The position numbers were made by a program, and so were the translations under genes. From positions 1-5,473 of the forward strand of contig CAYPOV010000302.1 in the NCBI GenBank assembly GCA_964412385.1: a stretch of 5,473 bases of DNA, written 5' to 3'. This stretch comes from JBGSYN01 sp964412385. GTDB lineage: Bacteria; Pseudomonadota; Alphaproteobacteria; Geminicoccales; Geminicoccaceae. Shown piece by piece: positions 1 to 5,473 of this stretch; position 1 is the first letter of the stretch, and the number at the start of each line of letters is the position of its first letter. A model generated the notes under the pieces. That model was not told the origin of the DNA. It worked only from the letters and a program-made list of their open reading frames with translations, and ran no database searches.

Positions 1-3000
1 GGTAGCAGGCGTCACACTGAGAACCTTCAACAGCGGGTCGGTAATGGTCACCGTGGTGCTGTTGGGAGTGCCAATGGAGAAACCGGCAGATGGGTTCATC
101 AGGTCGATGGTGAATGTGTGATCACCCGTATCAGTGGCATCGTCAATAATCGGAATGTCGATCGACGAGGTCATCTGACCACCGACGAAGGTTACGGGGA
201 ATGGACCAGCCGTGTAGTCGACGCCCGCAACCGCGGTACCATCGGTTGTGGCGATGTCCACTGAAGCGGCACCAGTGGTGTCAGTTCGTGACACCTGGAT
301 GGTGACGAAACCTTCCCCTTCCGCCACAGACGGGGCGAGGGTCACCAATTGGAACTCGGAAGCTCCGACCGGGTTATAGGTGTAATCGTCGTCGGCTTCA
401 TTGGGGTTTGTACCAGCCGGGGTGGTGACGATGACGTCAACCGTGCCCGTTCCAGCAGGTGCACTGGCGACGGTGATCTGATTGTCGTTGTTAACCACGA
501 ACCCTGCTGAATTGCCTACGCCGAATTCAACACTGGTGGCACCAGTGAAGTTGGTCCCGGTGATGATCACCTGATTGCCGCCAGCCTCCGGACCATTGTC
601 CGGGGTTAGCAGGGTGATGTCCGGAGCAGGAGCCGGTGTGCCGACGGTAACTTCCACTTCGTCGTAGTCGTTGCCCATGCCGTCGCCGAAGACGTTGGTC
701 GTGTCAACCTGATCGGCGGAGACCACTTCGACGCAGTTCTTGAAGGTGTCCTCGACCGTGCCGGAGTCGACGGTGTACTCGAGTGTGGCGGACTCACCTA
801 CCGGAAGGTCGGCGATCGTCCACTCGATGGCGCGGCTGGTCACGTCGAACGTCAGTGTCGGCGAACCTTCGAGGTTGCCGCGACCGCCGAAGGTGGCAGC
901 CACATTCGCGTCAGAGTCGTCCGGCACCAGGATCAGACGGATGGTACCGCCGTTCTGGAGGGCATCAAGCAGCCGGTCCTCCATTTCCGTACCAACATCG
1001 TCGAGATTGAACGTGAGGTCGTCGTCATTCGGATCGTCCTCGTCGTTTCCGACGTAATTGATGTCATCCGCCACCTTGACGGCACCAGCCGGATCGAAGA
1101 CGGAATCAACCGAAGCCAAGCCGTTATTTCCGGACTGGTACTGGGGCGAGCCATCGGCATCCTGGAGTTCGGCAGAGATCCATTTCGGGTCCGACCCAGT
1201 CACACTTGCCAGGTAAACGTCGAAGAAGCCGTTTTCCGAGAAGCCGGCTTCGTCTTCGAACAGCGTGAGCGTGATTGAGCTGTCGAGGGAGACGATCGAC
1301 TTGTCGCCTTCGAAGACGTAGTCTTGAACCGCGAAGGTCGGAGCGCCCGTCATGGAGCCTTGGATGTTCTGGAACGCGGTGGACGTTTGGAAAGGCAGCG
1401 GGCCATCCGGACCATCCGGGTCGAAGGTGCGGATACCACTGGTGTTCGGAGGAACCGAGCCGTCCTCACCGCCCGGCAGGCCGGAGTTGTCGTTATCGAC
1501 GGTACCTGTGGTCTCGTCGATTTCACGAATCTCAGCGTTGGCGGTGACGGTCTTCGTGGTGGTTACCGATCCACCACCCCCAACGACCACGGCGGAACCG
1601 GGATCAACCGAGGGATCACTGCCGCTCAGGACGAAGGAGCCTGGAATACCGAAATTGGCCGGAACCAAATCGACCAGCTTCACATTGCCGGCGTCGTCCG
1701 GACCATTGTTGGTTACGGTGATGCTGTAGGTCAGAGGTTGATTAGTGCCGATGTTGATCGGGCCTTGTTGTCCACCATTAACGGTTTTGTCCACTGTCAA
1801 CTCGATCACAGCCGGGTCGGGGATCAGAGTGATGCCGCGGAGCGTGTGGTCGTTCGGCAGTCGGAAACCATTGGGTGGGGAGGCTGTGGTCGTGACCTGG
1901 TGGATCACGTTGATCGGAGTGAGGTCATTATTGGTCCAACCCGGATCGGCGTCGTAACCCGTGAGATCGGTCAGGCTGTAGTTCTGGGCCAGCAACTCGG
2001 TATCGTCTGCGGAGTTGCCGCCTTCGCCCCAGCTTATGAACAGACGAACACCATCGTTGCCCACCGGATCGATCTCCTCACCGGCGATCCAGACGTAGCC
2101 AGGCTTGCCGCCCGGGGTCTCGTCAGCATCAGACTGGAGGTAGGTGCCGTCGATGTTCCAAGTCTCGGCACCAGTATCGACCGAGGACTTGTAAATTCGG
2201 CCTGCGGAGCCAAAGTTCTCGGACGTGGTGAAGTACATCGTGTCGAACGGGGTCATTTCGTAGCCTTCAACGTCGCTCAGGTCGGCCAGGTACAGGTCCT
2301 GGATGAAGGTCACCCCTGAGATGTTGGAGATCAGCGTTGCTGCGGGAGCGGTAATCGCTGCAGCGTTTAGATCGCTAATCAAGCCGAGGTCAACGATCTG
2401 ACCTTCCCCGTTCACCGTGCCGAGCAGGCGGTCGTTGGCACCGTCACCCGTCCCTTGAAGGCCGGTAATATTGGAGAAATCGGTGTCCACCGCGTCCTCA
2501 TAAACCAATGAGGCTAGTGGGAAGCCGCTAGAGCCACTACCGCTGGTCGGAGCGGTCTCCTCGTTAAAGTCGACACCGGCGTCGATACGCCAGACCCGGC
2601 TATTATTTGAGAAGAAGAAGTTTTGGCCGTCAGTACTCCAAACAGCACGGTTGTTAGTGGAAAGAAGAAGCGCTGCATCGGTCTCGGCGACGAAGGTGTC
2701 AATCTTGCCGCTATCAGGCCCGGTCAGGGAGAGTCGCATCAAGCTAACGATGTCGGGTGTTTCGTTGCGGGGGTCACCGCCGGTTAACAGTCCGTTTTCG
2801 GCTTGGCTATCGTACCCAATTCCAACCGCGTACTCGCCGTTCCCGGTGAGGCTCAGCTGGCCGTCCGAGGCTTGCTGCGGAGTTCCGTGAATGGCGTAGA
2901 CAATATTGCTTGGATCGTCGGAAGCTTCACCGTTCGCACTCGCAGCGTAGATGCGCTGGACAAGTGTTCCGCCAACCTCCCGCTCTTCGATGGAGACACC

Positions 3001-5457
3001 GCCAGGTCCAGTAGCAGCGAATTCACCAAAGCCGTTGATGACGCGATAGCTCAGCAGATTGCCGGGGGTGTAATCGAATTCTTCAACCCGCTGGTTGAAG
3101 GAATCGACTTCAAGGTCAGGGTCGGTTACCCAAACGGTACTAGGGGCTGGAGTGTAGATAGCGGTAAAGGTGTGTTGGCCCGGGCCAAGAAGTGCGTCAA
3201 CATCCACATCGTCTCCGCCGCCCGGCTTGCCGTCGGGACCGAAGTCAATGCCTTCGCCCGGCAGATCACCGATGGCATCGCGCATGTAGTTGATGCCGAA
3301 TTCGGCGCGGCTGGCGTCAATGTCGCCGTAGGTCACGGTAAACTGGGCGTCGCCGTTTCCACTATCGAGGGTAATGGTGCCCATAAGCGTGACGGAATCG
3401 ATCCCGGTCGGAACATCCGTAGCCATGCCGGAAATAAGCGGATCGGGGTAGCGGCCCTTCTGAACGATGATGATGTCATTAACAGTACCGTCCATTTCGG
3501 GGTCGACGATCTGAACCAGCGTCGGCTCATTAGGGTTGCCTCCCACGACGCCAACGATTTCGCCATCCGTGTAACCGGTCCCGCCGTTAGCGAGGACGGG
3601 ATCAGGCGCACCGTTGTCGCTGTTGAGCAATTGCAGGTTATCGTCCGCGACGAGGTCAACATCGCTGGCGAGCAGCACGCCGTGGTGGTAGATGTCGACC
3701 GTACCTTCCGGATCACCCTGACCGACAGCCTCGACGATCGCCGTGATGTTCACAGTCTCAGCGTCGTTAAGGACAGTCTGATTCGAAGAAACTCGCACTC
3801 CGGCAGAACCACCGTCTCCGCTGATGCTAACGGTGTAGCCGGCAAGAATCGGGGGCGTATCTCCCGATCCGTCATCGAAGCCGTTTTCGGCGGAAAGCTG
3901 GACTTCAACAGGCAAAACGGGAATTTGGAAAGGTGAAACGGTAATGTTCACGCGGTTGTCACCGGTATAGGGTTCGACGGTGACCTCAGGTGGCTCGGCT
4001 ACAACGGTGAGACCCATGCCCGGAGTAGCGTCCACTGGAACGAGCGGGTTACTAGCGATGTAGACGGTTTCGGTGCCACCAATCCCCGATGTGTACGCAA
4101 GATCGATGCCGGCATCGCCGTTACCGATGGTCTGGGGATTCTGGGTGACCCAGACTGGCTCCACCTGAGCGGTACTCACCTCACCGAGGAGCGTAACGCA
4201 GTCAATCACCAACGACTCAAAGCCGGCGTTGGAAAGGAACTCAAACTCCAGGTCCATCCAGCTGGCCCCGTCCACTTGGACGGTCGCACCAGCGCCGAAG
4301 CCGAGAGCGTCCTGGACTGCCGGAATGAGGCTTGCAAAATCGATGGTGAACTCGGACAGCGTAGGTTCGCCGGCGAAGCCTGCGGCCACTTCCCCAGCAT
4401 CGATTGCTTCGTCGCCATTGGCGTCGAAATAAAGTTGGCTAGTTGGCCCGTCACCCGCAATGTCAGAGGCATCTGGAATCAAACCGCCGATGTAGGTGCG
4501 TCCGCGGCCATCGATGTTGGCGTAGATCTTGATGCCGTCATCTAATTCGAAATCGGGTGTACCGCCAAAACCATCGTTGGCCCCCGCCAAGAAGGAGATG
4601 TCAATGGTGCTGGTTTGGGTCCAGTCGCCAGTGCCGCCGCCATCGCGGAGGTTGATGTCATTGAAGAACAGCTGGTTGGCACCAGATCCGGCATTTTGGT
4701 TGAAGATAGCCCAGTCGCCATCGAGATTGTTCTCCCAGTCATTGCGGGCGCCGTTCGCCGCGTCGGCCATGTAGCGGCCGTGGAAGACGAAATCCGCCGC
4801 CGACCCATCAATTGGTCCTTGGCCGGCGAGGAGCCCGGCGATCGGAGTATCGTCGGCAGTGTTTACGCCTTCAAGGGAGTAAATCTGAGGCGAAATAGGT
4901 TCGTTGTTTCCATCGACGGTGTAGGCGTCTTCAAAGCTTTCTTTGAAGATGACGCGGCCGCCGGTGATGATTGCGGTCTGGGATTCACCCGAGACGCCAC
5001 CGGCGTTGACGATTTGGTTGTCAGCCAAGTCGAAGATCTGGTCGCCAAGAGCGATCTGCAGAGTGCCGGAGGTCTTCGGGAAGACAACGATGTCGAAGAC
5101 GTCCGGGGAAACTTCCGTTACCGAAACGACGTCAAAATCAACCGTGTTCGAAGAGCCCGCAGAGACGTCGTCCGTCCCCAGGGTCGAGGTGGTGACCACG
5201 CCATTGTCGAATTCGACCTGGAAGGTCTGGTTGCTGCCGGTCATCAAGTTGCCAGAGTCGAAGTCGAACGTATCGACCGACGGGGCATCGTTATCGATGG
5301 TGATGACAGCGCTGTCCACGGTCGGCAGGGCAGTTCCGGCTCCGCCATCTTCGGTGATGTCGTTGGTGCCGAGAATTTCCAGTTGGAAGTTTTGGCCATT
5401 GCCAAGGTTATCGGTCGGTTGATAAAGGACGGTGTAGATCTCGGTGGTCGAAATTAC
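1..5457 (-). CDS. Giant multidomain extracellular adhesin-like protein, partial at both ends
   Basis: This frame has 1819 consecutive sense codons and every recognisable domain in the window. Residue 1 is the codon at 5455-5457, and residue r ends at 5460-3r. Domain order: Calx-beta/Ig tail (1-57), Ig-like (58-154), jelly roll with an EF-hand-like loop (168-428), linker, interrupted Ig-like (552-770), beta-propeller-like (788-1213), split DUF11 (1217-1310 and 1541-1606) around a DNRLRE-like jelly roll (1372-1540), IPT/TIG (1612-1696) and Calx-beta (1701-1807). Composition is acidic, Lys-poor and almost Cys-free (Cys 420 and 1575 only), as expected of a secreted calcium-binding protein. No enzyme motif is visible. 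The likely role is adhesion or matrix building at the cell surface, which is inference. There is no usable start: an in-frame TAA lies immediately upstream, the first GTG is at 5317-5319, the first ATG is at 5245-5247, and neither would provide a signal peptide. The C-terminus runs off the window at position 1. The gene could be a 5'-truncated pseudogene or cut by an assembly edge. Confidence 0.93.
37..357 (-). other. Calx-beta domain (residues ~1701-1807)
   Basis: This is a complete match to the Calx-beta (PF03160) layout: VAEGEGFVTIQVSRT, then ASVDIATTDGTAVAGVDYTA, then VTFVGGQMTSSIDIPIIDD, then HTFTIDLMNPSAGFSIGTPN and the closing STTVTITD. Acidic residues at the canonical calcium-binding loops (AEGEG, DGTAxxGxDY, IIDDxxxxxDHTF) are present. 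These domains bind calcium and occur in bacterial adhesins. The protein continues after it with PLLKVLSVTPAT, which looks like the start of another Ig-like module cut by the window edge. Confidence 0.93.
370..624 (-). other. IPT/TIG domain (residues ~1612-1696)
   Basis: The sequence PDITLLTPDNGPEAGGNQVI, then ITGTNFTGATSVEFG, then QITVASAPAGTGTVDVIVTT and DDDYTYNP follows the IPT/TIG (PF01833) consensus 'PxIxxIxPxxGPxxGGTxVxIxGxNFxxAxxVxFG...ITxxxPxGxGxVDVxVxTPxGxSxxxxxDxFTYxP' through its whole length. Isoleucine- and glycine-rich Ig-like domains of this type act as structural and adhesive units in bacterial surface proteins. Confidence 0.93.
640..837 (-). other. DUF11 domain, C-terminal half (residues ~1541-1606)
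   Basis: The segment IEWTIADLPVGESATLEYTV is the signature second half of DUF11 ('WTIGxLxxGxSATLxxTVxV'). It continues with DTFKNCVEVVSADQVDTTN and GMGNDYDEVEVTV, which match the family's 'NxAxVxSADxxDPxxxxGNxxxxDDxAxVxV' tail. No DUF11 first half directly precedes it. The matching first half is at 1528-1809, about 230 residues upstream in the protein. Cys1575 (733-735) is one of only two cysteines. Confidence 0.8.
838..1344 (-). other. DNRLRE-like jelly roll inserted in DUF11 (residues ~1372-1540)
   Basis: The order of elements fits secreted DNRLRE/disaggregatase-type modules. An opening strand SIVSLDSSITLTLFEDE is followed by NGFFDVYLASV, then an acidic loop (DEDDPNDDD), then DRLLDALQNGGTIRLILVPD and a closing strand SPTLTFDVTS. 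In that family the corresponding parts are 'xxATLxL...VxVY', 'DVTxxVxxALxxG...xxLxP' and 'xPxLxVxY'. The typical length of 150-170 residues agrees. The family call is by pattern only. It lies wholly between two halves of one DUF11 domain. Confidence 0.45.
1345..1527 (-). other. Gly/Pro/Asp-rich linker (residues ~1311-1371)
   Basis: This is a low-complexity stretch between the first DUF11 half and the inserted jelly roll. It includes VDNDNSGLPGGEDGSVPP and TFDPDGPDGPLPF. The DNDNSG segment resembles DxDxSG calcium loops without a full EF-hand pattern. The PDG repeat is encoded by two near-identical GGTCCGGATGG units. It probably forms a flexible hinge at the insertion junction. Confidence 0.45.
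1528..1809 (-). other. DUF11 domain, N-terminal half (residues ~1217-1310)
   Basis: The sequence LTVDKTVNGGQQGPINIG, then QPLTYSITVTNNGPDDAGNV, then KLVDLVPANF is a close match to the DUF11 (PF01345) start 'LxVxKxxxxxxxxxGxxxTYTITVTNxGPxxAxxVxxxDxLP'. DUF11 is a beta-sandwich repeat of bacterial cell-surface proteins. The second half expected directly afterwards ('WxIxxLxxGxSATLxxxV') is absent here and occurs only at 640-837. Confidence 0.85.
1819..3096 (-). other. Beta-propeller-like region (residues ~788-1213)
   Basis: About 425 residues carry recurrent blade-like strands: SNIVYAIHGT, RAVWSTDGQNFFFSNNSRVW, FDTMYFTTSENFGSAGRIYK, GYVWIAGEEID and VRLFISWGEGG. The stretch ends with HTLRGITLIPDP, close to the 'RGxxLxP' ending seen in secreted bacterial propellers. 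The spacing and the 'xxVYxxxG...G.IYKxxVD' style suggest a six- or seven-bladed propeller, but I cannot assign a family or an active site. It more likely serves in binding than catalysis. The fold is inferred. Confidence 0.4.
3148..3804 (-). other. Ig-like domain (Big_3_5 type) with internal insertion (residues ~552-770)
   Basis: The front half shows the hallmarks of the Ig-like family that reads 'xVTLTAxVx...P.GTVxFxxxGxxL': TVNITAIVEA, then DPEGTVDIYHHGVLLASDVDL. The characteristic closing strand 'LxxGxHTxTAxY' appears about 150 residues later as LLGPGQHTFTAIYTP. A normal domain of this type is about 90 residues in all, so the middle seems to be occupied by inserted material. That material includes a GGxGY module (3436-3588) and a Gly/Asp-rich loop (GPDGKPGGGDDVDVD). 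The domain assignment is by motif, and the insertion is inference. Confidence 0.5.
3436..3588 (-). other. GGxGYxxGE module resembling phage structural-protein repeats (residues 624-674)
   Basis: The segment runs NGGTGYTDGEIVGVVGG, then PTLVQIVDPEMDGTV, then NDIIIVQKGRYPDPL. This follows the pattern GGxGYxxGDxVxxxGG...xxVxxVDxxGxVxxxxVxxxGxY, which I recognise from repeats in phage and virus structural proteins and in giant bacterial surface proteins. Its function is probably structural. It lies between the two halves of an Ig-like domain. Confidence 0.5.
3805..4173 (-). other. Unassigned beta-rich linker (residues ~429-551)
   Basis: I recognise no domain here. The segment is rich in Val, Thr, Pro and Gly with alternating strand-like stretches (GLTVVAEPPEVTVEPYTG, RVNITVSPFQIPVLPVEVQL). 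It may hold one small beta-sandwich or be a spaced linker between the jelly roll and the next Ig-like domain. It is fully open in the same frame, with no sign of a break. Confidence 0.4.
4174..4956 (-). other. Jelly-roll / lectin-like module (residues ~168-428)
   Basis: This region of about 260 residues opens with RVIFKESFEDAY, the 'xxESFE' start common to secreted jelly-roll modules. It closes with FESLVIDCVTLLG, the usual final strand with an Asp before the last beta segment. Between them are aromatic and Gly/Asp-rich strands such as DWENNLDGDWAIFNQ and DGIKIYANIDGRG. The fold family (MAM, laminin-G or carbohydrate-binding) is inferred from these end motifs and from length, and no ligand can be named. 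It contains an EF-hand-like loop and Cys420, one of only two cysteines in the protein. Confidence 0.45.
4390..4425 (-). other. EF-hand-like calcium-binding loop (residues 345-356)
   Basis: The twelve residues DANGDEAIDAGE match the EF-hand loop spacing: Asp at 1, Asn at 3, Asp at 5, Ile at 8, Asp at 9 and Glu at 12. Position 6, usually Gly, is Glu. The preceding LYF is hydrophobic, but no clear paired helix is visible, so this may be a dockerin-like or isolated calcium loop within a beta module rather than a full EF-hand domain. Confidence 0.6.
4996..5286 (-). other. Bacterial Ig-like domain (residues ~58-154)
   Basis: The pattern matches bacterial Ig-like repeats of the kind FxADDIxVxxG...V...YxVxVxPxxxGTVxVxVxxGxxxDxAGN. 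Visible here are TFQVEFDNGVVT, then LGTDDVSAG, then VFDIVVFPKTSGTLQIALGD, and finally IFDLADNQIVNAGG. Such domains are structural spacers or adhesive units in large secreted proteins. The match to the general family is by eye. The specific Pfam subfamily is not assigned. Confidence 0.6.
5287..5457 (-). other. Truncated Calx-beta/Ig-like module (residues 1-57)
   Basis: The coding sequence opens in the middle of a beta-sandwich. Strand-like segments (EIYTVLYQ, NFQLEILG) lead to the closing strand VDSAVITIDNDAP, the typical end of Calx-beta and related modules (xVTIxDND). The segment NGQNFQLEI...LGTNDIT resembles SNQTFQVEF...LGTDDVS in the next module, so the two may be diverged tandem copies. 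The first strands of this module are missing, which supports loss of upstream coding sequence. The exact family is uncertain because less than a full domain is present. Confidence 0.5.
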
Positions 5458-5473
5458 TTAATTAAATAAAATC
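5451..5473. other. AT-rich edge with stops in all three minus frames
   Basis: In minus-strand reading, TAA occurs at 5462-5464, 5458-5460 and 5454-5456, one in each frame. Only 2 of the last 19 bases are G or C, while the adjoining gene is in the mid-50s percent. An 8-base palindrome TTAATTAA spans 5458-5465. No ribosome binding site or promoter is visible. The sequence is either a junction with unrelated DNA or a contig-edge artefact. Confidence 0.7.

Noticed and set aside
1408..1432. Short tandem CCATCCGGA repeat as a regulatory or recombination site
   Set aside because: Two units encode PDGPDG in a coding linker. Simple codon repetition explains it.
1324..2319. 331-codon open frame on the plus strand
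   Set aside because: It is in the same antisense register, opposite the propeller-like region, DUF11 first half and start of the jelly roll. It ends where the sense gene uses a TCA serine codon. No domain is recognisable.
2606..2630. Purine-rich GAAGAAGAAG run as a slippage site
   Set aside because: It encodes FFF in frame, the frame continues intact on both sides, and nothing suggests programmed slippage.
3333..3716. Ser/Thr/Arg-rich minus-strand frame of 127 codons
   Set aside because: It is out of frame with the real gene. Its Ser/Arg/Pro-rich translation is what a frame-shifted reading of Asp/Gly/Val-rich coding sequence gives.
2803..3936. 377-codon open frame on the plus strand
   Set aside because: It lies in exact codon register opposite the minus-strand gene, and stays open only because that gene rarely uses TTA, CTA and TCA. 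Its translation has no recognisable domain, while the minus frame has Ig-like and propeller-like sequence here.
3124..4155. VWVT motif occurring twice (residues 435-438 and 775-778) as possible insertion boundaries
   Set aside because: Four residues with different codons and unrelated flanks are too short to be evidence of duplication.
5245..5247. First in-frame ATG as the translation start
   Set aside because: It lies inside an Ig-like domain and would remove its first strands, gives no signal peptide, and has no clear Shine-Dalgarno sequence. Coding character continues upstream of it to 5457.
4615..5469. 284-codon open frame on the plus strand
   Set aside because: It is an antisense-register shadow of the jelly-roll and Ig-like modules, ending in the AT-rich edge. 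It has no domain and no ribosome binding site that I can see.

Overview
The window is filled by one very large protein-coding gene on the minus strand. It runs from 5457 down to position 1 without a stop: 1819 codons, open at its C-terminal end, where the window cuts it. I translated every codon of this frame. The only in-frame stop lies just upstream of the coding sequence, at 5458-5460. No RNA gene, CRISPR array, transposase or second gene is supported. The long plus-strand open frames are antisense shadows of this gene.

The product is a mosaic of extracellular beta-sandwich modules. In protein order (window right to left) they are: the tail of a Calx-beta/Ig-like module (5287-5457); a bacterial Ig-like domain (about 4996-5286); a jelly-roll-like module holding one EF-hand-like calcium loop (about 4174-4956); a linker (about 3805-4173); an Ig-like domain that appears interrupted by a GGxGY module (about 3148-3804); a beta-propeller-like region (about 1819-3096); a DUF11 domain split in two (1528-1809 and 640-837) around a DNRLRE-like jelly roll (about 838-1344); an IPT/TIG domain (370-624); and a Calx-beta domain (37-357). 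There is no catalytic motif. The protein is rich in Asp, Gly, Thr and Val, poor in Lys, and has only two Cys. This fits a secreted or surface-anchored, calcium-stabilised adhesin or matrix protein. The signal peptide and the anchor or sorting signal would lie outside the window.

This architecture, with a GC content in the mid-50s percent by eye, is typical of Planctomycetota and related marine or environmental bacteria (Verrucomicrobiota, Lentisphaerota, some Cyanobacteria). That placement is an inference from domain style only.

The right edge is odd. The last ~20 bases are abruptly AT-rich and carry TAA stops in all three minus frames, while the protein begins in mid-domain with no start codon or ribosome binding site. 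The gene is therefore either truncated at its 5' end or joined to foreign or artefactual sequence at the contig edge. The most interesting biology is the apparent nesting of whole beta domains inside other beta domains, seen twice.
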